From positions 1-50,500 of the forward strand of contig DDGC01000018.1 of assembly GCA_002337455.1 (NCBI GenBank): a DNA stretch of 50,500 nt. Reading direction: 5' to 3'. The stretch's first letter is position 1, and the number at the start of each line of letters is the position of its first letter. The notes under the pieces were generated by a model. It was not told where the DNA came from and searched no databases. It was given only the letters and a program-made list of their open reading frames with translations. The DNA is from Rhizobiales bacterium UBA1912 (GTDB lineage: Bacteria > Pseudomonadota > Alphaproteobacteria > Rhizobiales > Devosiaceae). This document shows positions 16,335-25,632 of the stretch, piece after piece. The position numbers and the translations under genes were made by a program.

Positions 16335-17552
16335 TCAAAAGAAGGATTGCGCCTTTTCGACAGCCTCGACCAGCGCATCCACATCGTCCTTACCATTATA
16401 TAGGGCAAACGAGGCTCGACATGTAGAGGTAACGCCAAATCTTTGCAGCAGCGGCATGGCGCAATGGGTTCCCGCCCGCACGGCCACACCATAGCGGTCG
16501 AGGATGGTCGAAACGTCGTGCGCATGGGCGTTTTCGAGCATGAAGGAGAATATCCCGCCCTTGCCCGGTGCAGTCCCGATCATTCGCAAAGAGTTGATCC
16601 GGGACAATTGCTCGCCCGCATAGACCGCGACCTCGTGCTCATGGGCCGCAATTGCGTCTCGTCCCAGCGTCTCGACGTAATCGATAGCCGCCCCGAGCCC
16701 GATTGCCTGAACGATCGGCGGCGTACCTGCCTCGAAGCGGTGCGGAGGCGCGTTGTAGGTCACCGCGTCCTTTGAGACCTCTTCGATCATCTCGCCGCCA
16801 CCCAGAAACGGCTGCATCTCGGCCAGCAGGTCGTATTTGCCGTAAAGAACACCCACCCCGGTCGGCCCGTAAAGCTTGTGGCCCGTAAAGACGTAAAAAT
16901 CAGCGCCGATATCCTGCACGTCCACTTTCGCGTGAACGGTCGCCTGGCTGCCGTCGATCAACACCGGGATGCCGCGGGCATGGGCGATCTCGACGATCTG
17001 TTTGGCCGGATTGATGGTGCCCAGCACATTCGACATATGTGTTATGGCAACCATCTTGGTGCGATCGGTCAGCGCCGCCGCGAAGGCATCGAGATCGAAA
17101 CTGCCGTCATCGGCCACATCCACCCACTTGATAACCGCACCCTTCCGTTCCCGATGGAAATGCCAGGGCACGATGTTTGAATGGTGTTCGGCGATCGAAA
17201 TGACGATCTCGTCCCCCTCCCCGATCCGCGGACCGGCAAAGGAGGAAGCGACAAGATTGATGGCTTCAGTCGTTGAGCGCGTAAAAATGATCTCTTCGAT
17301 CCGTCCGGCATTGAGAAATGCCCGAACCTTCTCGCGCGCGCCCTCGAACGCTTCAGTCGCCCGGTTGGCAAGCGTGTGCAGCCCTCTATGCACGTTGGCA
17401 TATTCGTGCCGATAGGCGTAATCCATCCGATCGAGCACCTGCACCGGCTTTTGCGCCGAGGCACCTGAATCGAGATAGACCAGCCGCTTGCCGTGGATTT
17501 TCTCCTCGAGAATGGGAAAATCCGCGCGTGCTGCCGCGAGATCGAAAGCCAT
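16335..17552 (-). CDS. sufS: SufS cysteine desulfurase
   Basis: A 405-residue PLP enzyme of the class V (group II) cysteine desulfurases, which takes sulfur from cysteine as a persulfide for Fe-S assembly. The PLP Lys is in FTGHKLYGPTGVG, the conserved His in AEHHSN and the active-site Cys in RAGTHCAMPLL. Its start overlaps the sufD stop by one base, so translation is coupled. Rhizobial suf operons carry two desulfurase genes; this is the SufS proper, the other is the first gene of the operon. Confidence 0.96.
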   Translation of the reverse strand: MAFDLAAARADFPILEEKIHGKRLVYLDSGASAQKPVQVLDRMDYAYRHEYANVHRGLHTLANRATEAFEGAREKVRAFLNAGRIEEIIFTRSTTEAINLVASSFAGPRIGEGDEIVISIAEHHSNIVPWHFHRERKGAVIKWVDVADDGSFDLDAFAAALTDRTKMVAITHMSNVLGTINPAKQIVEIAHARGIPVLIDGSQATVHAKVDVQDIGADFYVFTGHKLYGPTGVGVLYGKYDLLAEMQPFLGGGEMIEEVSKDAVTYNAPPHRFEAGTPPIVQAIGLGAAIDYVETLGRDAIAAHEHEVAVYAGEQLSRINSLRMIGTAPGKGGIFSFMLENAHAHDVSTILDRYGVAVRAGTHCAMPLLQRFGVTSTCRASFALYNGKDDVDALVEAVEKAQSFF

Positions 17553-18763
17553 CAGGCGCCCTTCTTGAGCCAGCGCTCCACGACACCCGACAGGGCCTCG
17601 GAGACGTATTCGTCCTCGACGGCCTCGGTGATTTCCGCAAGGAAAGCGCGAATGAGCATGGTTTCGGCGTCAGCGCGCGAGATACCGCGGCTCATCAGAT
17701 AAAACAGCGAGGTTTCATCGAGATCGCCGCATGTGGCGCCGTGGCCGCAAACAACGTCGTCGGCAAAGATTTCCAGCTCGGGCTTGGTCAGAATTTCCGC
17801 CTCGTCCGAGAGCAACAGCCCCTGGGTCATCATCTTGGCGTCGGTCTTCTGCGCGTCGACAGCGACATTGATCTTGCCCTGAAACACCGCCTTGCCGCGT
17901 CCACGCGCGATCTGCTTGTAGAGCTCGGCAGAGGTCGTGTTGGGCACGGCATGGGTGATGTCGATGGTGATGTCCCGGTGCTCGTCAGTGTCGACCACGT
18001 TGAGACCGAAGAAATCGCCATGCGTTGTCTCGCCCACAAAGTCGGCGAACACGTTGGCCCGCGCCAGATGCGCGCCGGCATTGATAACCACGGATTTGAG
18101 GTTGGCTTCTGCCCCGATCCGGTATTCGACGGTAGCGAAATGGGTCGCTTGGCGCGCCGAAAGGTCCACGACGATGTGCGTCACCTCGGCCCCATCGCCA
18201 ACCGAGACATAGCTTCCCGCATTACCCATATGCGCAGCGTCGCTGCCCGAAATCGTCTCGATGACAGTGGCCTTGGCACCCGGCGCGATCGCGATCTTGG
18301 CGCCGGACTGGACGTGCGCGGCTGCGCCCTCCATGCGGCGGTCGATATGGATCACCGGATCGACCGAGCCAGCCAGTTCAAGGTTCAGCGATTCAGAAAC
18401 CAGCGCCGCGTTGAGCCGTACGATCACGTCGTCCCGCGTCGTCAGGACCGAACCGGCCGCCTTGCCCACGATCACCCCGGCGGGAGCCGTCGAAGTCGAC
18501 TGTACCACCCCATTGGCAATCACGATGCGATAGGCGCCGGGAATATCGATGACCGGAGCGCTGGAATCGTTTGCCACTTCTGCCAGCGGCGGGATCTGGC
18601 CCAAAAGCGTCTTGAGGTCGGTATAGTGATAGCTCTCCACCCGGCGCGTCGGCAGCCCGATCACACGCAGGCGCTCGGCGGCGTCCTTGGCCCCGACGCT
18701 TTCGAGCTGTGCGACGAGGCTTTCCTCGGCGCCGCTCAGCCGGACAGGCGTTTGAATGTTCAC
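17552..18763 (-). CDS. sufD: SufD scaffold subunit
   Basis: A 403-residue beta-helix protein that forms the SufBC2D scaffold on which clusters are built. The C-terminal FADDVVCGHGATCGDLDETSLFYLMSRG segment contains the conserved His of the SufB-SufD interface, here described only by its key residues H-G-A-T. The N-terminal half is variable, as is usual. The gene lies between sufC (11 bases upstream) and sufS (one-base overlap). Confidence 0.96.
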   Translation of the reverse strand: MNIQTPVRLSGAEESLVAQLESVGAKDAAERLRVIGLPTRRVESYHYTDLKTLLGQIPPLAEVANDSSAPVIDIPGAYRIVIANGVVQSTSTAPAGVIVGKAAGSVLTTRDDVIVRLNAALVSESLNLELAGSVDPVIHIDRRMEGAAAHVQSGAKIAIAPGAKATVIETISGSDAAHMGNAGSYVSVGDGAEVTHIVVDLSARQATHFATVEYRIGAEANLKSVVINAGAHLARANVFADFVGETTHGDFFGLNVVDTDEHRDITIDITHAVPNTTSAELYKQIARGRGKAVFQGKINVAVDAQKTDAKMMTQGLLLSDEAEILTKPELEIFADDVVCGHGATCGDLDETSLFYLMSRGISRADAETMLIRAFLAEITEAVEDEYVSEALSGVVERWLKKGA

Positions 18764-18774
18764 AGCGTTACCTC

Positions 18775-19535
<761 letters not shown>

Positions 19536-19539
<4 letters not shown>

Positions 19540-20051
19540 TTTTCGTCTCCGATATTTTCGCCGTCGAGATAATCGAGGCTCGTTTCTTCTCTTCCGATGT
19601 AGCGAAGGCGCCGTCGTTTGGTGCCTTCCACTGGGCGGCTCATCACCTGGAACTTCCCGCTATCGGGGTATTCGCAGACATCGACGTCCGCCTTGGACGA
19701 AATCACCAGATATTTCAGTGTTTCCGTCCCGGTATTGATCAACTGGTGCGCGTAGCTCGCGTCACCCATGGGCGCGCCGAGCACGTCGCCGCCCTTCACC
19801 TTGTAAATTTTCCCGCCGAACCGGTAATCGCCTTCACCCGACAGGATCACCAGCATCTCGTCTTCGGCGTGATGCACGTGATAGGGGCACGCCGTCTTGC
19901 CCGGCGCCACCTCGGTGTAAGCGCAACCCAGCCGGGTCAGCTGGAGGATGTCGCCAACATAGGCGTCGTAGGATTCAAACCAGCCCTGATCCGCGTTGCG
20001 CTCGAGCTCGGCTTCCGGCAGGCGCAGGACGGGATTGTACTCCGCACTCAT
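19536..20051 (-). CDS. cupin protein, second copy in the suf operon
   Basis: A 171-residue single-domain cupin homologous over its full length to the product of the preceding gene. The metal site reads His58-x-His60, Glu65 and His102, with Cys43 and Cys55 also conserved between the two copies (contexts LGCAYT and TACPYHVHH). Cupins of this kind bind iron, manganese or other metals as enzymes or sensors; the substrate is unknown. The C-terminus (SRPVEGTKRRRLRYIGREE) differs from that of its paralogue. Four-base overlaps with both flanking genes (the first cupin and sufC) show it is part of the operon. A cupin pair at this spot is not standard for suf operons as I know them. A role in iron delivery or oxidative protection of Fe-S assembly is inference. 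Confidence 0.85.
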
Positions 20052-20560
20052 ATCTTGCGCTCCGTCGTTTCGCCCTCGTAGTCGTCCCGCATGTCGCCCT
20101 TGCGCCCTTTGAAAAAGAAACGCTCCCGAGCCGTTCCCGGAACGGCCCGGCTAGACACAAGGAATTTCCCGCTGTCGGGAAATTCGAGAATGTCGAGATC
20201 GGCCTTGGACGAAACAACGAGATATTTCAGCGTCTCGCTGCCGGTATTGAACAATTGATGCGCATACTCGGCCCCGCCCATCGGCGCGCCCATCACATCG
20301 CCTGCCTTGACCTGATAGAGCTTCCCGCCGAAGCGATACTCGCCCTCACCCGCTATGATCACGAACATTTCGTCTTCGCCGTGATGCACGTGATAGGGGC
20401 AGGACGTCTCGCCCGGCGCGACCTCCGTATAGACGCAGCCCAGCTGCGTGAGCTGCAGAGCGGCACCGACAAGCACGTCGTCGGACTGCATGCCGCCTTC
20501 ACTGCTGTGCTCCAGATCCATTTCCGGGATCCGGGCAACGGGGTTGTACGCCTCTGTCAT
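20048..20560 (-). CDS. cupin protein, first copy in the suf operon
   Basis: A 170-residue cupin with a complete metal site (His57-x-His59, Glu64, His101) and Cys42 and Cys54 in the same places as in its downstream paralogue. The shared core includes LTQLGCVYTEVAPG and CPYHVHHGEDEM. The C-terminal region ends DDYEGETTERKI. Its start overlaps the sufB stop by one base (TGATG) and its stop overlaps the next cupin by four bases. The two genes look like a tandem duplication that has since diverged. No signal peptide is seen, so the protein is cytoplasmic, with the Suf machinery. The molecular function is not known to me. Confidence 0.85.
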   Translation of the reverse strand: MTEAYNPVARIPEMDLEHSSEGGMQSDDVLVGAALQLTQLGCVYTEVAPGETSCPYHVHHGEDEMFVIIAGEGEYRFGGKLYQVKAGDVMGAPMGGAEYAHQLFNTGSETLKYLVVSSKADLDILEFPDSGKFLVSSRAVPGTARERFFFKGRKGDMRDDYEGETTERKI

Positions 20561-22089
20561 CAGCCAACGCTGCCTTCCAGCGAAATGCCGATCAGCTTCT
20601 GGGTTTCGACCATGAATTCCATCGGCAGATGCTGCAGCACGTCGCGGACGAACCCGTTGACGATCAACGCCACGGCCTCTTCTTCGCTCAGCCCGCGCTG
20701 CAGGCAGTAAAACATCTGATCGTCCGAAATTTTCGACGTCGTCGCTTCGTGCTCAAACACTGTCGAGGAATTGCGGCTTTCGATATAGGGCACCGTGTGC
20801 GCCCCGCACCGGTCGCCTATCAAAAGGCTGTCGCACTGAGTGAAATTACGCGAACCCGTCGCGCGACGGTGCGAGGACACCTGGCCGCGATAGGTATTGT
20901 CCGAATTGCCCGCCGCGATACCCTTGGAAATGATACGGCTGGACGTGTTCTTGCCCAGATGGATCATCTTGGTACCGCTGTCGACCTGCTGCTTTCCGTT
21001 CGAAATCGCGATCGAATAGAACTCGCCGCGCGAGCCGTCGCCGCGCAGGATACAGCTCGGGTACTTCCAGGTAATTGCCGAGCCGGTCTCGACCTGCGTC
21101 CAGGAGATCTTGGAGTTCTTGCCGCGGCAATCGCCACGCTTGGTGACGAAATTGTAGATGCCGCCCTTGCCGTTCTTGTCGCCCGGATACCAGTTCTGAA
21201 CGGTCGAGTATTTGATCTCCGCCTCATCGAGCGCCACCAGTTCGACGACTGCCGCGTGAAGCTGATGCTCGTCGCGCATCGGCGCCGTGCAGCCTTCGAG
21301 ATAGCTCACATACGAGTCTTCCTCGGCGATGATCAGCGTGCGCTCGAACTGGCCGGTGTTCTTTTCGTTGATCCGGAAATAGGTCGACAGCTCCATGGGG
21401 CAGCGAACGCCCTTGGGGATGTAAACGAACGACCCGTCCGTAAACACCGCCGAATTGAGCGTCGCGTAGAAATTATCTGTCACCGGAACGACCGAGCCAA
21501 GATACTTCTTGACCAGTTCGGGATACTCGCGGATCGCTTCGGAAATCGAACAGAAGATGATGCCGTGCTTGGCCAGCTCTTCGCGGAAGGTGGTAACCAC
21601 CGAGACCGAGTCGAACACAGCGTCCACGGCAACGTTGCTGCCGAACGGCGTGCCCTGGCTCGCATCCTCGCCCTGAACTCCGGCCAGGATTTTCTGTTCC
21701 GACAGCGGAATGCCCAGCTTTTCATAAGTCCGCAGCAACTCAGGATCGACCTCGTCTAGCGATTTCGGGCCGGTCACGCTCTTGGGCGCGGCGTAATAAT
21801 ACTGGTCCTGGAAATCGATCTCCGGATAGGAGACGCGCGCCCAGGTCGGCTCTTCAAGCGTCAGCCAGCGCCGGAACGCTTCGAGCCGCCATTCGAGCAT
21901 CCATTCGGGCTCGTTCTTCTTGGCCGAAATGAACCGGACGGTGTCCTCGTTCAGCCCCTTTGGGGACTTTTCGGATTCGATGATCGTCTCGAAGCCATAC
22001 TTGTATTTGTCGACGTCGAGCGCCAGCACCTGATCGACCGTGTCGCGGTCGATGTTTTCCTTGAGGGTCGGAATGTCATAATCGGACAT
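20560..22089 (-). CDS. sufB: SufB scaffold subunit
   Basis: A 509-residue beta-helix protein, the core of the Fe-S scaffold with SufC and SufD. Typical wording includes SVVPVTDNFYATLNSAVFTDG (described by its first residues SVVPVTDNFY) and RGDCRGKNSKISWTQVETG, with conserved Cys in RGVRCPMELSTYF and ESRNSSTVFEHEATTSKI. The ATG at 22089 (MSDYDIPTLKE) follows AGGAGACTTATTG, a good ribosome-binding site; a TTG three bases earlier is less likely. It is the second gene of the operon, 17 bases after the first cysteine desulfurase. Confidence 0.97.
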   Translation of the reverse strand: MSDYDIPTLKENIDRDTVDQVLALDVDKYKYGFETIIESEKSPKGLNEDTVRFISAKKNEPEWMLEWRLEAFRRWLTLEEPTWARVSYPEIDFQDQYYYAAPKSVTGPKSLDEVDPELLRTYEKLGIPLSEQKILAGVQGEDASQGTPFGSNVAVDAVFDSVSVVTTFREELAKHGIIFCSISEAIREYPELVKKYLGSVVPVTDNFYATLNSAVFTDGSFVYIPKGVRCPMELSTYFRINEKNTGQFERTLIIAEEDSYVSYLEGCTAPMRDEHQLHAAVVELVALDEAEIKYSTVQNWYPGDKNGKGGIYNFVTKRGDCRGKNSKISWTQVETGSAITWKYPSCILRGDGSRGEFYSIAISNGKQQVDSGTKMIHLGKNTSSRIISKGIAAGNSDNTYRGQVSSHRRATGSRNFTQCDSLLIGDRCGAHTVPYIESRNSSTVFEHEATTSKISDDQMFYCLQRGLSEEEAVALIVNGFVRDVLQHLPMEFMVETQKLIGISLEGSVG

Positions 22090-22106
22090 CAATAAGTCTC
22101 CTGGTG

Positions 22107-23249
22107 CTAAGCTGCTGCGCCATTACGGCGGTGGCGGCTCAGAACGGTTTCAAACGCCGAAAAAAAGGCGTCAATATCCTCGGCGGCCGACGACCAGCCG
22201 AAACTGACCCGAAGGCCACATTCACTCAAATCGGGCGGCACCCCCATCGCGCTGAGCACATGGGAACGTCCCACTTTCCCCGACGAGCACGCCGATCCCG
22301 ATGAAACGGCGATACCGGCCAGATCCAGGCCCATCATCGCCACCGTATTTTTTATCCCCGGCACCGCGAAATTAACCGTGGTACCGACCCGCTCCGCCCC
22401 GCGTGAAAAAATCACCGCATCGGGCGAAACGGAAATAAGCCGATTTTCGAACGCGGCAACGAGCGCTGCGGCCCGATCCGCTTCAAAGACCTCGGCAAAT
22501 TCTTCGCTGGCCGCCCCAAAACCGGCAATCAATGCCGCCGATTCCGTGCCGCCACGCCGGCCCTGCTCCTGCCCTCCACCGGGAATCAGCCGAACCGCAT
22601 CCGCGTGCCCCTTGACCAGAAGCGCGCCGACCCCAGCCGGCCCACCGATCTTGTGGGCGGATATGGCCATCATATCGGTAGCGGAAGCAGCAAAATCCAG
22701 ATCGCGCTTGCCAAAAGCCTGCACCGCGTCGATGACGAGAATATGGGGCGTCGGCCCAATCAAGGCTTCAAGGCTTCTGCGCGGCTGGACAACCCCAGTC
22801 TCGTTATTGATCCAGGATACGGCCACCAACAGCTTTTCGCCCGCCGCGCTGGCGGTTTCCACCTGCTGCTTCAACGCGTCGCGATCGATAACCCCGTGCG
22901 CATCCACGCCCACAATCCGAACCGAAACGCCGGAGGCTTCAGCCGCCTTGAGAGCGGCCGCGTGGTCAGTCGCGCACACGACAACCCGGTCGATAGCAAA
23001 CGCCTTGACGCCGCCAACAATGGCCTGGGTCAGCGCTTCTGTGGCCGAACCCGTAAAGACCACCTGCTTTGCCTCAGCACCGGCGGCCTTGGCAATTCTG
23101 TCTCGCGCATTATCTATAAGGGCGCGCAACGCCCGGCCAGGACTGTGAACGGACGAGGGATTGCCCACCATTTCGAACGCGTCCAGCAGTGCCGCGCGTG
23201 CGCGCGGCAACATGGGCGCCGAAGCGTTATGGTCGAGATATACGCTCAT
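22107..23249 (-). CDS. cysteine desulfurase, first gene of the suf operon
   Basis: A 380-residue IscS/NifS-type (group I) cysteine desulfurase starting MSVYLDHNASAPMLPRAR. The PLP Lys lies in ISAHKIGGPAGVG and the mobile-loop Cys in SSGSACSSGKVGRSH. In Agrobacterium the equivalent gene heads the operon as sufS2, with sufS1 further down, and the arrangement here is the same apart from the two cupins. It supplies sulfur as persulfide. The start follows a long leader with an Irr-type box. Confidence 0.93.
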   Translation of the reverse strand: MSVYLDHNASAPMLPRARAALLDAFEMVGNPSSVHSPGRALRALIDNARDRIAKAAGAEAKQVVFTGSATEALTQAIVGGVKAFAIDRVVVCATDHAAALKAAEASGVSVRIVGVDAHGVIDRDALKQQVETASAAGEKLLVAVSWINNETGVVQPRRSLEALIGPTPHILVIDAVQAFGKRDLDFAASATDMMAISAHKIGGPAGVGALLVKGHADAVRLIPGGGQEQGRRGGTESAALIAGFGAASEEFAEVFEADRAAALVAAFENRLISVSPDAVIFSRGAERVGTTVNFAVPGIKNTVAMMGLDLAGIAVSSGSACSSGKVGRSHVLSAMGVPPDLSECGLRVSFGWSSAAEDIDAFFSAFETVLSRHRRNGAAA

Positions 23250-23319
23250 CGATCCGTCAACTCGCCGCTCTCAAACCCAACAAAAGGTCGCTGCAGCAAA
23301 CAATCCTTGAAATTCGACT

Positions 23320-23341
23320 CGCTCCTTAAGTAAAAGGAGCG
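23320..23341 (-). promoter_or_regulatory. hairpin in the suf operon leader
   Basis: CGCTCCTT (23320-23327) and AAGGAGCG (23334-23341) are exact reverse complements with a six-base loop, between the Irr-type box and the first suf gene. It may stabilise the leader or act in attenuation; no T tract follows on the minus strand. Confidence 0.35.
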
Positions 23342-23374
23342 CTCGAAGGCGCCGGGAACTCCGGCAAAAACCCG

Positions 23375-23391
23375 TTTGGAATTATTCTAAA
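23375..23391 (-). promoter_or_regulatory. Irr-type iron control element upstream of the suf operon
   Basis: The minus strand reads TTTAGAATAATTCCAAA, an interrupted palindrome with one mismatch between the 8-base arms. It closely resembles the rhizobial ICE/Irr box (TTTAGAA-N3-TTCTAAA). Just upstream on the same strand are TTGACG (23436-23431) and TAAAAC (23413-23408) with a 17-base spacer, a plausible promoter, so the box lies around or just after the transcription start. The site is also 107 bases upstream of the divergent hydrolase gene. Confidence 0.7.
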
Positions 23392-23497
23392 CTGGTTTTC
23401 TAAGTCAGTTTTATGGACACCTGCACCATTCGTCAAGCCGGGTCCGCGGGTGCATGCCTCCCATGCAGCGCCGAACTAAGCATAAAGGTAAGAGTCA

Positions 23498-24160
23498 ATG
23501 CCTGAAGTGATTTTCAACGGACCCGAAGGGCGTATCGAGGGCCGGTACCAGCCGGGCAAGGAGCCCAACGCACCCGTTGCGATCATCCTTCATCCTCATC
23601 CCCAGTTCGGGGGCACGATGAACAACCAGATCGTCTACAATCTCTTCTATATGTTCGTGCAGCGCGGCTTTGCGGTCTTGCGCTTCAATTCGCGCGGCGT
23701 CGGACGTTCGCAAGGGCTCTTCGATCATGGCGTGGGCGAATTGTCCGACGCGGCAGCCGCGCTCGATTGGCTTCAGGCCCTCAACCGCGAAAGCCGCGGC
23801 TGCTGGATCGCCGGCTTCTCGTTCGGCGCCTGGATCGGCATGCAGCTCCTGATGCGCCGTCCCGAGGTCGAGGGGTTCATCTCGGTTTCCCCTCCGGAAA
23901 ATCTCTATGATTTCTCGTTCCTGGCCCCCTGCCCGTCTTCGGGTCTCATCATCCACGGCGACAAGGATCGCGTGGCACCTCCCGAAGCCGTCCAGAAGCT
24001 GGTCGACAAGCTCAAACTCCAGAAGGGCATCACCATCGAACAGCAGATCGTCTCGGGTGCCAACCACTTCTACGAGGACAAGATCGACGAGCTGATCGAA
24101 TCGTGCGGCGAATATCTCGACCGTCGCCGGGCCGAGATCGCCGCCGGCGGCGGACGTTGA
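23498..24160 (+). CDS. alpha/beta hydrolase
   Basis: A 220-residue cytoplasmic alpha/beta hydrolase of the short COG2945-like group. The nucleophile lies in GFSFGAW (Gly-x-Ser-x-Gly), the oxyanion loop in HPHPQFGGTM, the acid in IHGDKDRVAPPE and the catalytic His in SGANHFYED. The ATG at 23498 follows GGTAAGAG at 23487-23494. The substrate is unknown; members are close to dienelactone hydrolase-like esterases. It is divergent from the suf operon and may share its control region. Orthologues with near-identical wording are common in Hyphomicrobiales. Confidence 0.88.
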   Translation: MPEVIFNGPEGRIEGRYQPGKEPNAPVAIILHPHPQFGGTMNNQIVYNLFYMFVQRGFAVLRFNSRGVGRSQGLFDHGVGELSDAAAALDWLQALNRESRGCWIAGFSFGAWIGMQLLMRRPEVEGFISVSPPENLYDFSFLAPCPSSGLIIHGDKDRVAPPEAVQKLVDKLKLQKGITIEQQIVSGANHFYEDKIDELIESCGEYLDRRRAEIAAGGGR

Positions 24161-24276
24161 CCCCTGCGATCGTTTTGAAGCGTTTCCGGCATTAGCTGGC
24201 AACGCCTCAGACAGTCTGCGAATCTCATCCTGGGCGTAAGGGCGCCCGATTGACGGGATGATTTCGAGCCAAACCC

Positions 24277-24296
24277 GCCCGGCATGACTGCCGGGC
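24277..24296 (+). promoter_or_regulatory. hairpin upstream of tyrS
   Basis: GCCCGGCA and TGCCGGGC form a perfect 8-bp stem with a TGAC loop, 28 bases before the tyrS start. No T tract follows. It could terminate the hydrolase transcript or shape the tyrS leader. The rest of the 163-base gap shows nothing. Confidence 0.4.
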
Positions 24297-24323
24297 AGCT
24301 TCAACGCTCTGGAATCAAGACCA

Positions 24324-25577
24324 ATGACCCAGTTCAAATCCGAATTTCTCAATACGCTCTCCGAGCGTGGCTTCATTCATCAGATTTCTGATCCCGACGG
24401 GCTCGACAAGAAGTTCTCGACCGAGATCGTGACCGGATACATCGGGTACGATCCGACGGCCGCATCGCTCCATGTCGGCCATCTCATGCAGATCATGATG
24501 CTGCACTGGATGCAGAAGACCGGCCATCGTCCCATCGCGCTGATGGGCGGCGGCACCGGCATGATCGGTGATCCCTCCTTCAAGGACGAGGCCCGCAAGC
24601 TTCTGACCGTCGAGGGCATCGCGGACAACATCGAAGGCATCAAGCAGAAGTTCGCCAATTTTCTTGATTTTGGCGAAGGTGCACAGGACGCCGTCATGGC
24701 CAACAATGCCGACTGGCTGCTCGAACTCGGCTATATCGAGTTCCTGCGCGATGTCGGCCGCCATTTCTCGGTCAACCGGATGCTCAGCTTTGAATCGGTC
24801 AAGACGCGTCTCGACCGCGAACAGTCGCTGAGCTTTCTCGAATTCAACTACATGATCCTGCAGGCCTACGATTTCGTTGAGCTCAACAAGCGCTATGGCT
24901 GCACCTTGCAGATGGGCGGCTCGGATCAGTGGGGCAATATCGTCAACGGCCTCGACCTGGGGCATCGCATGCTCGACACCCAGTTCTACGCGCTCACATC
25001 GCCACTGCTGACCACAGCGTCCGGCCAGAAGATGGGCAAAACCGCCAATGGCGCCGTCTGGCTCAACGCCGACGCACTATCGGTCTATGATTTCTGGCAG
25101 TACTGGCGCAACACCGAGGACGCCGACGTCGAGCGGTTCCTGAAACTCTTCACCACACTGCCCCTCGATGAGATCGCCCGGGTCATGGCCGGCGTGGCCA
25201 CCGACATCAACGAGGCCAAGAAGGTGCTGGCGACCGAGGTTACGGCTCTCGTCCACGGCCGTCAGGCAGCGCAGGACGCTGCTGCGACCGCAGTGGCGGT
25301 CTTTGAGGCCGGTCAACTCGATCTCTCGCTGCCCACCATCCAGATAGGTTGGTCGGCTCTGCGTGGCGGTCTGGGCATCCTGGCAGCCACAGTGACCGCT
25401 GGTCTGGCGGGATCCAATGGTGAAGCCCGCCGCCACATTCAGGGCGGCGCCCTCAGGGTCAACGACCAGACGGTGATCGACGAAAAGATGAGCCTGGGAG
25501 AAGAACAGGTTCTCGGCGAAGGCGTCATCAAGCTTTCGATCGGCAAAAAGCGCCACGTGCTGCTCAAGCCGGTCTGA
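24324..25577 (+). CDS. tyrS: tyrosyl-tRNA synthetase
   Basis: A 417-residue class I aminoacyl-tRNA synthetase that charges tRNA-Tyr. The HIGH-type motif is HVGH at 50-53, the KMSKS-type motif is KMGKT at 236-240, and the tyrosine pocket YDFVELNKRYGC is in place. An S4 RNA-binding domain forms the C-terminus (about 350-417, ARRHIQGGALRVNDQTV). The length and wording fit the bacterial TyrRS group of alphaproteobacteria. A strong terminator lies 24 bases after the stop. Confidence 0.97.
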   Translation: MTQFKSEFLNTLSERGFIHQISDPDGLDKKFSTEIVTGYIGYDPTAASLHVGHLMQIMMLHWMQKTGHRPIALMGGGTGMIGDPSFKDEARKLLTVEGIADNIEGIKQKFANFLDFGEGAQDAVMANNADWLLELGYIEFLRDVGRHFSVNRMLSFESVKTRLDREQSLSFLEFNYMILQAYDFVELNKRYGCTLQMGGSDQWGNIVNGLDLGHRMLDTQFYALTSPLLTTASGQKMGKTANGAVWLNADALSVYDFWQYWRNTEDADVERFLKLFTTLPLDEIARVMAGVATDINEAKKVLATEVTALVHGRQAAQDAAATAVAVFEAGQLDLSLPTIQIGWSALRGGLGILAATVTAGLAGSNGEARRHIQGGALRVNDQTVIDEKMSLGEEQVLGEGVIKLSIGKKRHVLLKPV

Positions 25578-25600
25578 CCGGGCGCAAGTCACCAAATTTC

Positions 25601-25629
25601 AAAGCCGGGGTAAGCCCCGGCTTTTTTTT
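25601..25629 (+). terminator. rho-independent terminator of tyrS
   Basis: GCCGGGG (25604-25610) pairs with CCCCGGC (25615-25621) around TAAG and runs into eight T. Flanking A and T residues extend the stem. The convergent AsmA-like gene ends four bases later and may use the same hairpin, but its own T run would be weak. Confidence 0.92.
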
Positions 25630-25632
25630 GTC

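Noticed and set aside
24161..24323. tRNA or other structured RNA gene upstream of tyrS
   Set aside because: No T-loop or cloverleaf is present; only an 8-bp hairpin is seen.
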